Below are positions 36,626-47,927 of a stretch of 64,000 nucleotides of DNA, piece after piece. Made by a program: the position numbers and the translations under genes. Under the pieces are notes generated by a model that was not told the origin of the DNA, did no database searches, and saw nothing but the letters and a program-made list of their open reading frames with translations. Each line of letters begins with the position of its first letter. Positions within the stretch are counted from its first letter, which is position 1. The DNA comes from Pigmentiphaga aceris (GTDB taxonomy: Bacteria > Pseudomonadota > Gammaproteobacteria > Burkholderiales > Burkholderiaceae_B), in NCBI RefSeq assembly GCF_008119665.1, contig NZ_CP043046.1:248001-312000 (forward strand), written 5' to 3'.

Positions 36626-36645
36626 TGACGTTTACGTAAACGTCA
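36626..36645. promoter_or_regulatory. LiuR-type operator upstream of the second acyl-CoA dehydrogenase
   Basis: TGACGTTTACGTAAACGTCA is a perfect 20-bp palindrome, the best-conserved LiuR-type site in the window, 100 nt before the gene start. Confidence 0.85.
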
Positions 36646-36745
36646 TTGATGTGGGTGGTGTCGACCCGTGCCGCCGAACAGACAGTGGCATGGTCGGGGC
36701 GTCGGGCCCGCCCGCCATTCTGCAGCACACTGCGAAGGAGAATGC

Positions 36746-37879
36746 ATGTCCCTCACTGAAGACCAGCGCATGGTGCAAGAGGCGGTCCGCACCTACGTGA
36801 GCGAACAGGTCGCCCCGCATGCCGCGTCATGGGACAAGGAAAGCCGGTTCCCGGCCGAGGCCCTGAAGGGCTTGGCCGAGCTGGGCTGCTTTGGCATCAC
36901 CGTGCCGGAGCAATATGGTGGTGCAGCGCTGGACTACGTGTCCCTGGCACTCATCATCGAAGAAATCGCAGCCGGCGACGGCGCGACTTCCACCATCATT
37001 TCGGTGAACAACTGCCCGGTGTGTTCCATCGTGCAGACCTTCGGCAACGAAGCGCAGAAACAGCAGTGGCTGGTGCCGCTGGCGCGCGGCGAGATGCTGG
37101 GTGCGTTCTGCCTGACCGAGCCGCACGTGGGGTCTGACGCATCCGCCTTGCGCACCACTGCGCGCCGTGATGGCGACGAATATGTGATCGACGGGGTGAA
37201 GCAGTTCATCACGTCCGGCAAGAATGCCGATGTGGCCATCGTGCTGGCCGTCACCGACCGCGACGCCGGTAAGCGTGGCATCAGCGCGTTCCTGGTGCCG
37301 ACCAATGCGCCGGGCTACATCGTTGCACGCATCGAAGACAAGCTCGGTCAGCACGCGTCCGACACCGCGCAGATCGTGTTCGAGAACTGCCGTATTCCAG
37401 CCGCCAATCTGCTGGGCGCGGAAGGCGCGGGCTACAAGATGGCGCTGGCCGGGCTGGAAGGCGGGCGTATCGGTATCGCATCCCAATCAGTAGGCATGGC
37501 GCGCGCGGCATTCGACGCTGCCTTGAAGTACGCGCACGAACGCACAGCGTTCGGCAAAACCATTTTTGAACATCAGGCCGTGCAGTTCCGCCTGGCCGAC
37601 ATGGCCACGCAGCTGGAAGCCGCACGCCAATTGATTCACCACGCAGCGCGCCTGCGCGACGCTGGCGTGCCGTGCCTGAAAGAAGCGGCGATGGCGAAGC
37701 TGTTCGCCTCGGAAGCCGCCGAAAAAATCTGCTCGGACGCCATCCAGATTCATGGTGGCTACGGCTATCTGTCCGACTTTCCGGTCGAGCGCATTTACCG
37801 CGACGTGCGCGTGGCGCAGATCTACGAAGGCACCAGTGATATTCAGCGCCTGTTGATCGGCCGCGCATTGGCTGCGTAG
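36746..37879 (+). CDS. short/branched-chain acyl-CoA dehydrogenase in the LiuR regulon
   Basis: A 377-residue FAD enzyme of the acyl-CoA dehydrogenase family, with the signatures AFCLTEPHVGSDASALRT and IQIHGGYGYLSDFPVERIYRD and the catalytic Glu probably in the C-terminal YEGTSDIQRL segment. ATG 36746 follows GAAGGAG by 5 nt; frames extending upstream to 36668 would cover the operator region. It differs clearly from liuA, so it may act on isobutyryl- or 2-methylbutyryl-CoA or another short acyl-CoA. It heads the downstream liuB-liuC-liuD-liuE gene string. Confidence 0.93.
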   Translation: MSLTEDQRMVQEAVRTYVSEQVAPHAASWDKESRFPAEALKGLAELGCFGITVPEQYGGAALDYVSLALIIEEIAAGDGATSTIISVNNCPVCSIVQTFGNEAQKQQWLVPLARGEMLGAFCLTEPHVGSDASALRTTARRDGDEYVIDGVKQFITSGKNADVAIVLAVTDRDAGKRGISAFLVPTNAPGYIVARIEDKLGQHASDTAQIVFENCRIPAANLLGAEGAGYKMALAGLEGGRIGIASQSVGMARAAFDAALKYAHERTAFGKTIFEHQAVQFRLADMATQLEAARQLIHHAARLRDAGVPCLKEAAMAKLFASEAAEKICSDAIQIHGGYGYLSDFPVERIYRDVRVAQIYEGTSDIQRLLIGRALAA

Positions 37880-38024
37880 AAGAAGCTAGCGGCGGGCTGC
37901 ATGGTGCGAGTGCGGCCCTGGCGAACACTCCGCCGCGCTTCTGAATTCCATCACGCAGCGCTTCAAACGATTCCTCCTTTTCAGAGTCCAGAATGCAAAC
38001 ACCCCCACGCTCTCTTCGTTCGCT

Positions 38025-38039
38025 GCCCCCCAAGGGGGC
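38025..38039. repeat. Small G/C palindrome in the gap before liuB
   Basis: GCCCCC, a 3-nt loop and GGGGGC form a short hairpin within the 195-nt acd-liuB gap. A similar CAAGGGGG segment recurs at about 42703 after liuD. Such elements are common between genes in Burkholderiales; function here is unknown. Confidence 0.5.
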
Positions 38040-38074
38040 TTCAGTAACCTTCGGGCGGCCGGGCGGTTACTGAT

Positions 38075-39682
<1,608 letters not shown>

Positions 39683-39812
39683 GTGCTGGCCGTGAGTTTT
39701 GCCTGGCAGCCTGCCCCGGCTGCCAGGTTTTTCGGCCCGTTTTTTCGGCGTGCGACCCTGGCCAGTACCGCTCGCGCGCCCCCAGTTTCCCGCAAGACGG
39801 AGATCGCATTTC

Positions 39813-40667
39813 ATGAGTATTGCCGCTGCCATTGACCACACCGCCTGGAAGACCATCGAGCTTGAACGCAAGCCGCATGCAGCCATCGTCTGGTTGAACC
39901 GCCCGACCGTGCGCAATGCCTTCAACGAGGTGATGATTGCCGAGGTCACCGAGGTCTTCCGCTTCCTGTCGGTCGACACCTCGCTGCGAGTGGTGGTGCT
40001 GGCCTCGCGTGGCCCGGTGTTCTGCGCGGGTGGCGATCTGAGCTGGATGAAGTCGATGGCCACCTACACGCCGGAACAGAATCTGGCCGATGCACACGGC
40101 CTGGCCGACATGCTGCGTGTGATCGACCGTTGCCCGCATGCCGTCGTGGCACGAGTGCAGGGTGCCTGCTACGCCGGTGGCCTGGGTCTGGTGACGGTGG
40201 CCGACGTGGCGATTGCCAGCGACGACGCTGAATTCTGCCTGTCCGAGACGCGCATCGGCCTGATCCCGGCCACCATTTCGCCCTATGTGTTGCGGGCCAT
40301 GGGCGAGCGTGAGGCACGCCGCTGGTTCCTGTCGGCCGAACGCTTCGATGCCGCGCGCGCAGCGCGCATGGGCGTGGTGCACGAAGTCGTGCCGGTGGAC
40401 GAACTCGACGCCACCGTGGACCGCCTGCTGGCCACGCTGGTACGCGTCAGCCCGAACGCCCTGCGCGAATCCAAGACGCTGGTGCGCGATGTGGCCGGAC
40501 GCACCATCAGCGACGAACTGATTGACGACACCGCCAGCCGCATTGCGGCCATCCGCGTGTCGGAAGAAGGGCAAGAGGGCGTCAAGTCCTTCCTGGAAAA
40601 GCGCAAGCCCAATTGGCTGCCCCAGGAACTGCCCACCATCTCGGTAACCGCCCCTTCGGAGCAATGA
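39813..40667 (+). CDS. liuC: methylglutaconyl-CoA hydratase (enoyl-CoA hydratase family)
   Basis: A 284-residue crotonase-fold enzyme that hydrates 3-methylglutaconyl-CoA to HMG-CoA. The oxyanion-hole segments are seen in VFCAGGDLSWMK and in GACYAGGLGLV; the SETRIGLIPATISPYVLRAM segment is typical of the LiuC/AUH branch. ATG 39813 is preferred to upstream frames. It overlaps nothing: the liuD start codon follows its stop after one base, which argues for tight translational coupling. Confidence 0.93.
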   Translation: MSIAAAIDHTAWKTIELERKPHAAIVWLNRPTVRNAFNEVMIAEVTEVFRFLSVDTSLRVVVLASRGPVFCAGGDLSWMKSMATYTPEQNLADAHGLADMLRVIDRCPHAVVARVQGACYAGGLGLVTVADVAIASDDAEFCLSETRIGLIPATISPYVLRAMGEREARRWFLSAERFDAARAARMGVVHEVVPVDELDATVDRLLATLVRVSPNALRESKTLVRDVAGRTISDELIDDTASRIAAIRVSEEGQEGVKSFLEKRKPNWLPQELPTISVTAPSEQ

Positions 40668-40668
40668 C

Positions 40669-42687
40669 GTGTTCCAGACCTTGTTGATCGCCAATCGCGG
40701 CGAAATCGCCTGCCGCGTCGCCGCCACTGCCCGCCGACTGGGCATCCGCACCGTTGCGGTGTATTCCGATGCCGATGCCAACAGCCGCCACGTGGCTGCC
40801 TGCGACGAGGCCGTGCACATCGGCGGCCCCGCACCGCGCGACAGTTACCTGCGCGCCGAACGCATTCTGCAAGCAGCCCGCGACACGGGCGCGCAGGCCG
40901 TGCATCCGGGCTACGGTTTCCTGTCGGAGAATGAAGGGTTTGCGAAAGCCTGCGCCGACGCAGGCATTGTCTTTGTCGGCCCGCCGGCATCTGCCATTGC
41001 CGCGATGGGCAGCAAATCCGCCGCCAAGACCTTGATGGAAAAAGCGGGCGTACCCTTGGTACCCGGTTATCACGGCGATAACCAAGACCCCGCTTTCCTG
41101 CATGAACAAGCCGACAAGATCGGCTACCCGGTGTTGATCAAGGCCAGCGCGGGTGGTGGTGGCAAGGGCATGCGCATCGTCGAGGCATCCGCCGATTTCG
41201 ATGCGGCCCTGGTGTCGTGCAAGCGCGAGGCTGCATCCAGCTTCGGCGACGACCGCGTGCTGATCGAGCGCTACCTGAAGAAGCCACGCCACATCGAAAT
41301 CCAGGTGTTTGCAGACACGCACGGCAACGTGGTCTATCTGTTCGAGCGCGACTGCTCGGTGCAGCGTCGCCACCAGAAGGTGATCGAAGAAGCCCCTGCC
41401 CCCGGCATGACCGAAGAACGTCGCCGCTCGATGGGCGAGGCTGCTGTCGCTGCGGCCCGTGCAGTGGGTTATGTCGGCGCAGGCACCGTGGAATTCATTG
41501 CCGAGCCCGATGGCCGCTTCTACTTCATGGAAATGAACACGCGCCTGCAGGTCGAGCATCCTGTGACGGAAATGATCACTGGTTTCGACCTGGTTGAATG
41601 GCAACTGCGTGTGGCGGCAGGTGAAGCGCTGCCGGCCACGCAGGAATCGCTGCGCATTCATGGTCATGCGATCGAAGCACGTGTCTACGCCGAGAACCCC
41701 GACACCGGTTTCCTGCCGTCCATCGGCACGCTGTCGCACCTGGCTTTGCCGCCGCATGTGGCGTTCCAGCGCAATGCCAGCGGCCACGCGGGTGACGAAC
41801 CTGCAGCGGTCCGTATCGACGGCTCGGTGCGCCAGGGCGACACCATCACCCCGCATTACGATCCGATGATCGCCAAGCTGATCGTCTGGGGTGCCGACCG
41901 TGACCAGGCGCGTGCGCGCATGGTGCAGGCGCTGGCGCAGACTCGCGTAGTGGGCGTGCAGACCAACGTGGCGTTCCTCGCGCGGCTGATGCAGGACACC
42001 GCCTTTGCCGCTGCCGATCTGGACACCGGTCTGATCGAACGCCAGCGCGAGACCCTGCTGCCCACACCCAAGCCTGTGGCCGATACGGTGCTGGCGCTGG
42101 CCGTGGCGGCCGTGCTGGCACGCGAGGCAGCCCCGGTGTCGACCGACCCTTGGGCGATTCCCGACAACTGGCGGCCCGGTGGCGTGGCCACCCGCAGCTT
42201 CCAGTTTGACGATCATGGCCAGGTTCGCCACGTATCGCTGCTGCGTCGTCGCAGCGGCCTGGCGCTCGACCTGGGCCAGGGCGAACAGACCTTCACCTGG
42301 GCCACTGCCGACAGCGCGCTGCGTGTGCAAGTGGGCGAGACCCGTGCCGCTGGCACCGTGATCGAACAACCCGGACACGAGCAGGATCGCCTGACCGTGT
42401 TTGTAGGCACCGCTGCGCATCCGTTGATCCTGCAAGACCCGCTGGCGGTGGCCAGCCACGTCGAAGCCGAAGGCGGCCGTCTGACCGCGCCGATGCCGGG
42501 CAAGGTCATCGCTGTGTCGGTCAAGGAAGGTGATGTGGTCGAGCAAGGCCAGCCGCTGCTGGTGATGGAAGCCATGAAAATGGAACACACGATTGGTGCG
42601 CCGAGCGCGGGAACCGTGCGCGAGGTGTTTTACAGTGTGGGGGAACAAGTGCAGGAAGGCGCGCAACTGATCTCGCTGGAGGTCTGA
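40669..42687 (+). CDS. liuD: methylcrotonyl-CoA carboxylase, biotin-containing (alpha) subunit
   Basis: A 672-residue protein with a biotin carboxylase part (residues 1 to about 450: LIANRGEIACRV, ASAGGGGKGMRIVEA, EMNTRLQVEHPVTE) and a C-terminal biotin-carrier domain holding the biotinylation motif VMEAMKMEHT (about residue 637). It carboxylates biotin with ATP and bicarbonate for the liuB partner. The GTG start at 40669 lies one base after the liuC stop. Length and domain order are normal for MccA/LiuD. Confidence 0.96.
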   Translation: MFQTLLIANRGEIACRVAATARRLGIRTVAVYSDADANSRHVAACDEAVHIGGPAPRDSYLRAERILQAARDTGAQAVHPGYGFLSENEGFAKACADAGIVFVGPPASAIAAMGSKSAAKTLMEKAGVPLVPGYHGDNQDPAFLHEQADKIGYPVLIKASAGGGGKGMRIVEASADFDAALVSCKREAASSFGDDRVLIERYLKKPRHIEIQVFADTHGNVVYLFERDCSVQRRHQKVIEEAPAPGMTEERRRSMGEAAVAAARAVGYVGAGTVEFIAEPDGRFYFMEMNTRLQVEHPVTEMITGFDLVEWQLRVAAGEALPATQESLRIHGHAIEARVYAENPDTGFLPSIGTLSHLALPPHVAFQRNASGHAGDEPAAVRIDGSVRQGDTITPHYDPMIAKLIVWGADRDQARARMVQALAQTRVVGVQTNVAFLARLMQDTAFAAADLDTGLIERQRETLLPTPKPVADTVLALAVAAVLAREAAPVSTDPWAIPDNWRPGGVATRSFQFDDHGQVRHVSLLRRRSGLALDLGQGEQTFTWATADSALRVQVGETRAAGTVIEQPGHEQDRLTVFVGTAAHPLILQDPLAVASHVEAEGGRLTAPMPGKVIAVSVKEGDVVEQGQPLLVMEAMKMEHTIGAPSAGTVREVFYSVGEQVQEGAQLISLEV

Positions 42688-42771
42688 GGCGCGGCCGGCC
42701 TGCCTCAAGGGGGACCGCATCGCCGCCTGGCGCGTGCGTGTCCCATCTCCGACCGCTTAGCTGGAACTTTC

Positions 42772-43701
42772 ATGCACATCCTGTATGCCCCCAACGATGC
42801 TGGTGCTTCCGAGTGGATCACCGCGTTGACCGCAGCCGTTCCCGAGGCCACCGTATCGGTCTGGGACCCGGAAGGCCCGAGTGTCGGTGCCGACGTGGCG
42901 GTGGTCTGGGGGCCGCCGAAAAACCTGTTTACGCGCGAACCCGGCCTGAAGGTGGTGTTCACCCGTGGCGCAGGGGTGGACAGCGTGCTGGCCTTGCCCG
43001 ACCAGTCGGCCTCGGTGCGCATCATCCGTCTGGAAGATGCCGGCATGGGCGTGCAGATGGCCGAGTACGTGGTGCACGAACTGGTGCATGCGTCGCGCGC
43101 CTTCGGCAAATTGGCGGTGGCGCAGGCCGAACGCGAGTGGTTGAACCTGCCCGCGACCGAGCGTCGCGATTGGCCCGTCGGCGTGCTGGGCCTGGGGCAA
43201 CTGGGCACCCGTGTGGCGCAAGTGGTCGCCAGCCTGGGTTATCCGGTGGCAGGTTGGTCGCGTTCGCCGCGCGAGGTCGACGGTGTGGAATGTTTCTCTG
43301 GCCAGGCCTCGCTGAATGCCTTCCTGGCGCGCACGCGGGTGCTGGTCAACGTGCTGCCGCTCACCCCGGAAACTGAAAACATCCTTTGCCGCGATACCTT
43401 GTCGCGCCTGTGGCCCGATGCCTACCTGATCAACGTGGCGCGCGGGCATCACCTGGTCGATCAGGACTTGTTGGACTTGCTCGATGCCGGATACCTGGCG
43501 GGTGCGTCGCTGGACGCCTTCCGGGTGGAACCGCTGCCCATCGACCATCCGTTCTGGACTCACCCCAAAATTCGCATTACCCCGCACAACGCAGCCATGA
43601 CCCTGCGCGATGAGTCGATTGTCCAGATTGCCGACAAGCTGGCTGCGCTCGCGCGCGGTGAAACCGTCGGCGGGACCGTCGACCGTCAGCGCGGGTATTG
43701 A
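42772..43701 (+). CDS. ghrA: glyoxylate/hydroxypyruvate reductase A-like 2-hydroxyacid dehydrogenase
   Basis: A 309-residue NAD(P)-dependent D-2-hydroxyacid dehydrogenase. The Rossmann motif is GVLGLGQLGTRVAQ (about 140), the catalytic Arg lies in INVARGHHLVD and the catalytic His in RITPHNAAM. The short N-terminal domain and overall length match GhrA. It is inserted between liuD and liuE, 84 nt after liuD, and could reduce glyoxylate made by the glyoxylate shunt that aceK controls (inference). The assignment to GhrA rather than another member of the family is by overall resemblance. Confidence 0.85.
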   Translation: MHILYAPNDAGASEWITALTAAVPEATVSVWDPEGPSVGADVAVVWGPPKNLFTREPGLKVVFTRGAGVDSVLALPDQSASVRIIRLEDAGMGVQMAEYVVHELVHASRAFGKLAVAQAEREWLNLPATERRDWPVGVLGLGQLGTRVAQVVASLGYPVAGWSRSPREVDGVECFSGQASLNAFLARTRVLVNVLPLTPETENILCRDTLSRLWPDAYLINVARGHHLVDQDLLDLLDAGYLAGASLDAFRVEPLPIDHPFWTHPKIRITPHNAAMTLRDESIVQIADKLAALARGETVGGTVDRQRGY

Positions 43702-43816
43702 GCCTGCCTTTGCTTTGCCGCTGCGTTTCCTTCGCACTCGCAGCGCGTATGAAGGCGCGTAGCGCGGCCACTTTGTCGCGCGCGCTGCCGCGTTTACCGA
43801 TTCCTGGAGTTCGTTG

Positions 43817-44722
43817 ATGTCGTATCCCCAACGCGTGAAGATTGTCGAAGTCGGCCCCCGTGACGGCCTGCAAAACGAAAAAGAACTCGTCCCCACCGAC
43901 GTCAAGGTGGAATTGTGCGACCGCCTGAGCGCAGCCGGTTTCCCCAATGTGGAAGCCACCTCGTTCGTGTCGCCCAAGTGGGTGCCGCAGATGGCCGATG
44001 GTGCGGAAGTGATGGCGCGCATCGCGCGTCGTCCGGGCACCATCTACTCGGTGCTCACGCCGAACATGAAGGGTTTTGAAGGCGCACTGGCTGCCAAGGC
44101 CGATGAAGTCGTGATTTTCGGCGCGGCCAGCGAAGCGTTTTCACAGAAAAACCTGAACTGTTCGATTGCCGAATCCATGGACCGCTTCGCGCCCGTGGCT
44201 GAAGCCGCGAAGGCGCATGGCATCCGTCTGCGTGGTGCGCTCAGCACTGCGCTGGGCTGCCCTTACCAAGGCGAAGTGCCGATCGAAGACGTGCTGTATG
44301 TGGCGCGCCGCTTCAAGGAAATGGGCTGCATCGAGATCGACATTGCCGACACCATCGGCGTGGCCACCCCGCAGAAAGTGCGCAAGGTGATGGAAGCCGT
44401 GGCCAAGGAATTCCCCATCGAGGGCATCGCCGGTCACTTCCACGACACCTACGGCCAGGCCGTGGCCAACGTGGTGGCGGCGCTGGATGTGGGCATCAGC
44501 ATCTTCCATTCGTCGGCTGCCGGCCTGGGCGGCTGCCCGTTCGCCAAGGGCGCAACTGGCAACGTGGCCAGCGAAGACGTGCTGTACCTGATGCGCGGTC
44601 TGGATATCGAAACCGGCGTCGATCTGGATGCCGTGGTCGATACCGGCCAATGGATCTCGGCGCACCTGCAGCGCAAGTCCTCGCGCGCCGGCAACGCGAT
44701 CGCAGCCAAGCGCGCAGCATAA
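43817..44722 (+). CDS. liuE: hydroxymethylglutaryl-CoA lyase
   Basis: A 301-residue TIM-barrel lyase that splits HMG-CoA into acetyl-CoA and acetoacetate, the final liu step. Visible motifs are EVGPRDGLQNE (catalytic Arg-Asp), the metal His pair in GHFHDTYGQA, and the active-site Cys loop GGCPFAKGATGNVASED. ATG 43817 is preferred to a TTG three bases earlier because CTGGAG ends 7 nt upstream. It follows ghrA by 115 nt and closes the catabolic block. Confidence 0.96.
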   Translation: MSYPQRVKIVEVGPRDGLQNEKELVPTDVKVELCDRLSAAGFPNVEATSFVSPKWVPQMADGAEVMARIARRPGTIYSVLTPNMKGFEGALAAKADEVVIFGAASEAFSQKNLNCSIAESMDRFAPVAEAAKAHGIRLRGALSTALGCPYQGEVPIEDVLYVARRFKEMGCIEIDIADTIGVATPQKVRKVMEAVAKEFPIEGIAGHFHDTYGQAVANVVAALDVGISIFHSSAAGLGGCPFAKGATGNVASEDVLYLMRGLDIETGVDLDAVVDTGQWISAHLQRKSSRAGNAIAAKRAA

Positions 44723-44733
44723 GCGGGCTGGTG

Positions 44734-45000
44734 ATGAGTGCATCTTTGCCGCTGCCCAAGGTGGCGGTGCAGTTCGACCCTGCCGTCGATCCCGACCCGG
44801 TGCCCAGTCCTTGTGTCAGCGCCTGCAAGATCAGTCTGGTCGATGGCTGGTGCGAGAGCTGCACCCGCAGCCTGGATGAAATCAAGGCATGGCGCGCGGC
44901 CGACAACGATGCGCGTCGCGCGATCTGGCGCAATCTGCCGGATCGGCGTGCGCAGCGATTGGCTGAGCTTGCTCAGGCAGCGGATCGAAAATTGGCCTGA
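44734..45000 (+). CDS. DUF1289-family small Cys-rich protein
   Basis: An 88-residue protein. The conserved core contains SPCVSACKISLVDGWC followed by ESCTRSLDEI, giving four closely spaced Cys, and a W-R-R/A-W-type helical tail. This matches DUF1289, a small family of unknown role. It lies 11 nt after liuE and may share its transcript, although DUF1289 genes occur in many contexts. The ATG at 44734 is chosen over the adjacent GTG. Confidence 0.85.
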   Translation: MSASLPLPKVAVQFDPAVDPDPVPSPCVSACKISLVDGWCESCTRSLDEIKAWRAADNDARRAIWRNLPDRRAQRLAELAQAADRKLA

Positions 45001-45041
45001 ATAACGGGCCTGGCTCAGGTCTGCGGACAAGGGGCGGGCGA

Positions 45042-46121
45042 GTGGAGATCAATGCGGTGAACACCATAGTGATCGATACGGGCACCAAGGCCTCCGGGGA
45101 CCGCCTGGCCCCTGATCGGCAGCCCGCAGCGCCTGCGCCAGACTCGTCCCCTGACAGTGCAGCCCAGTGTCTTGCTCGCGTGCCCGCACTGCGTGTGCTT
45201 GAACGCGGCTGGTTGTCTGCCAACAGCATCGTGTTTCTGGATGGCAACCGCTTAGCCGATGACCACCTGGCTGACAGCCAACCGACGCTGCCCGGCGCAG
45301 TCGTCGTCGACACCGGTTATGTCAGTGATGCCGCGCAAACCGTGTCCTTGCTGCGCGACACCTTGAATGGACGCCTGCTGTCGGCCATTCTGAACACCCA
45401 CCTGCATTCCGACCATTGCGGCGGCAACGCTGCCGTGCAGGCGGCTTGGCACTGTCCGATCCTGATTCCCCCTGGCGAAGCCGATGCGGTCGCTGCCTGG
45501 GACGCCGGTGCGCTCAGTTACGACGCCACCGGCCAGGAATGCCCGCGTTTCGCCTACGACGCCTTGCTGACGCCGGGCGACACGCTGCGTCTGGGCGGCA
45601 CGAACTGGGACGTGCACGCCGCGCCCGGTCACGACCCGCATTCCATCATGCTGTTCGCCCCCGAGCATCGGCTGCTGATCTCGGCCGATGCCTTGTGGGA
45701 AAACGGTTTGGGCATCATTTTCCCGGAACTGCTTGGCCGCCCCGGTTTTGGGGCCGCGAAAGAGGCGCTGGATCGCATCGAAAGCCTGGCTCCCGACTGT
45801 GTAATTCCAGGTCACGGCCCTGCCTTCGTTGACGTACCGCAAGCCATCGCCCGCGCACGCGCACGCCTGGCGGGGTTCGAGGCAAACCCCGACCGACACG
45901 CCATGTACGCGCTGAAAGTGTTGGTGCAGTTCCTGTTGCTGGACCAGCGCACGCTGTCGCTGGCGCAGATTGAAACGCTGCTGGGCAGTGCGGATTACCT
46001 GGTGCAGCTGAACCAGCGTTATCTGCGTCAGACCGTGCCAATGCTTGCACGGCAGGCCTGCGAGGCGCTGGCCAAGTCTGGGGTGGCGGTATTCGACGGG
46101 ACGGGGCTGCGTCTGCCGTAG
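45042..46121 (+). CDS. MBL-fold metallo-hydrolase
   Basis: A 359-residue metallo-beta-lactamase-fold hydrolase. The motif THLHSDHCGG (about residue 113), GHDPHS, SADALWENG and the final IPGHGP supply the usual metal ligands. It is distinct from the metallo-hydrolase at the other end of the locus. The start (GTG 45042) is uncertain; the first 45 residues are low-complexity and a later start is possible. It follows the DUF1289 gene by 41 nt. Substrate unknown. Confidence 0.85.
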   Translation: MEINAVNTIVIDTGTKASGDRLAPDRQPAAPAPDSSPDSAAQCLARVPALRVLERGWLSANSIVFLDGNRLADDHLADSQPTLPGAVVVDTGYVSDAAQTVSLLRDTLNGRLLSAILNTHLHSDHCGGNAAVQAAWHCPILIPPGEADAVAAWDAGALSYDATGQECPRFAYDALLTPGDTLRLGGTNWDVHAAPGHDPHSIMLFAPEHRLLISADALWENGLGIIFPELLGRPGFGAAKEALDRIESLAPDCVIPGHGPAFVDVPQAIARARARLAGFEANPDRHAMYALKVLVQFLLLDQRTLSLAQIETLLGSADYLVQLNQRYLRQTVPMLARQACEALAKSGVAVFDGTGLRLP

Positions 46122-46229
46122 AAGACGTTGGGCGCATAGCTGCAGAAGCGAAGCGCAGAACGTCCGCCTGACCCCGACTCTGGGGCCAATCAGGGAAGCC
46201 ACCGCTGGTGACCCCTTGACCGTTACCCC

Positions 46230-47927
46230 TCAAACCTTGAACGTCCCCACCAGCGTATCCAGTCGCACCGACATGTCACGCATGTCGCTGGCCGAACGCG
46301 CGGTTTCTTCCATGCCCGCGTTGGTCTGTTCGACCATTTGTGCAATGCCTTCCACACGCTGCGCAATCGAGGTACTGGCCGACGATTGTTCGCGCGTGGC
46401 ATGGGCCACTTCACGCACGCGTTCCAGGGTCTGGTCTGCACGGTGACGGATTTCACGCAGCGACTCGGCCACATGCTGCGTGAGCGACGTGCCTTCTTCC
46501 ACAATCGGGCGAACCCGGCTCATGGTCGCGGTCGAGTCCTTGGTCTCGGCTTGCACCGCGTGCACCATCTGCTCGATTTCAATCGTGGCAGACGCCGTCC
46601 GTTCCGCCAGCTTGCGCACCTCGTCTGCCACCACGCTGAAGCCGCGCCCTTGCTCACCGGCGCGCGCTGCTTCAATTGCGGCATTCAGCGCCAGCAGGTT
46701 GGTCTGCGACGCGATTTCCTTGATCGATGCGGCAATCACATTGATCTGCTCGGCGCGCAATTCCAGGCCTGCGATTTTTTCCGACGCTTCGCCCACGGCC
46801 GCCGCAATGCGCTGCATGCCGCTGGAGGCGCTGTTGACCTGGCTTTCGCTGTCGCGGCACAACACGGCCACGCCTTCCGACAGTTTCTCGGTTTCCAGTG
46901 CGGCTTCCGAAATATGGCTGACCGATACCGTCAGTTCTTCAATCGCAGCAGCCATCGATGCCGTGGCCTCGCTCTGGCTGGCGGTGGCGGCCGAGACCTG
47001 GTGCACCGATTCCGACAGGCGATTGGCGTCGCGGCTGAGTGAACCCGCTTCATCGCGCACGTTGACGATCATGCCGCGAATGGACTGCGACATGGCCCCA
47101 AACGCCGCCAGCAGGCTGCCTGGTGCCGACGCGTTGGATGCGCTGCCGGTGAAGTCGCCTTCGGCCGCGCGCTGCATCACCACCACTGCGCCTGCCGGCT
47201 CGCCGCCCAGCTGGCGCATCACGCGGCGCACGATCAATACGCCGCCAAGCACCAGAATCAGTGTCACGACAATGGCCAGCACGGCGCTCTGGACCAGTTC
47301 ATCGTGGAATTCCGCCTCGACACGATCCAGCCAGACACCGGTGCCCACCACCACACCCCAGGGTTCGTACAAGCTGATGATGTTCTGCTTGCGCATGGGT
47401 TCCGGCGACCCGGCGCGTGCAAGCAGCGTGCTGTAGACAAGCTCTCCCTTGTTGGCGCGCATGTCGGCAACCCGGGCGGCGGCAATGGCTTCCTTGGTGG
47501 TATTGCCCACCACGGCGCGGAACTGGTGTTGCCCTTCCTGCGCAGCGTTCGCGTGCACCAGGGTAATGGCATCTTTTTCACGCCAGACGAACACGTAGTC
47601 GGCGTTGTCGCCGAAGCGGATACTGCGCAGGGCCTCATAGGCCGTCTGTTCCGCCTGCTCGCGCGGCATCTGGCCTGACGAGGCAAGCTTGGCGTAGCGG
47701 TCCAGCACGCTTCGGGCGGCCTGGGTGATGGAGCGGATCTCGGTGGTCTTGGCTTCAAGCTGCTGTTGATAGCTGCGATATACCGAATAGACCTGAATGC
47801 CGATCAGCAGAAGCGCGGCAAGCGCCACCAGGCCGTACAGCTTCAGGCGGAATGCCTCACGCCAGCCGCTGCGGGGTGCGCGGGAGTGAGCAGGCGATAC
47901 GGGAGCATGGACCAGGGTAGCGGCCAT
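46230..47927 (-). CDS. methyl-accepting chemotaxis protein 1 of 7 (sCache_2-like sensor)
   Basis: A 565-residue chemoreceptor. TM1 spans about residues 29-50; a periplasmic single-Cache-like domain about 58-200 contains [25 protein letters not shown] and [17 protein letters not shown]2 is about 212-233; a HAMP-like segment follows; the signalling domain (about 300-560) carries the tip motif [20 protein letters not shown]. The tail ends LVGTFKV with no CheR/CheB-docking pentapeptide. Its linker [17 protein letters not shown] differs from all other copies. AAGGA precedes the ATG. It is the 3'-most member of the array and is separated from copy 2 by a terminator and a long gap, so it is probably transcribed alone. 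Confidence 0.94.
   Translation of the reverse strand: MAATLVHAPVSPAHSRAPRSGWREAFRLKLYGLVALAALLLIGIQVYSVYRSYQQQLEAKTTEIRSITQAARSVLDRYAKLASSGQMPREQAEQTAYEALRSIRFGDNADYVFVWREKDAITLVHANAAQEGQHQFRAVVGNTTKEAIAAARVADMRANKGELVYSTLLARAGSPEPMRKQNIISLYEPWGVVVGTGVWLDRVEAEFHDELVQSAVLAIVVTLILVLGGVLIVRRVMRQLGGEPAGAVVVMQRAAEGDFTGSASNASAPGSLLAAFGAMSQSIRGMIVNVRDEAGSLSRDANRLSESVHQVSAATASQSEATASMAAAIEELTVSVSHISEAALETEKLSEGVAVLCRDSESQVNSASSGMQRIAAAVGEASEKIAGLELRAEQINVIAASIKEIASQTNLLALNAAIEAARAGEQGRGFSVVADEVRKLAERTASATIEIEQMVHAVQAETKDSTATMSRVRPIVEEGTSLTQHVAESLREIRHRADQTLERVREVAHATREQSSASTSIAQRVEGIAQMVEQTNAGMEETARSASDMRDMSVRLDTLVGTFKV

Noticed and set aside
40582..42720. 712-codon open frame on the minus strand
   Set aside because: Opposite liuD, whose biotin carboxylase and carrier motifs are unmistakable; the antisense product has no recognisable features.
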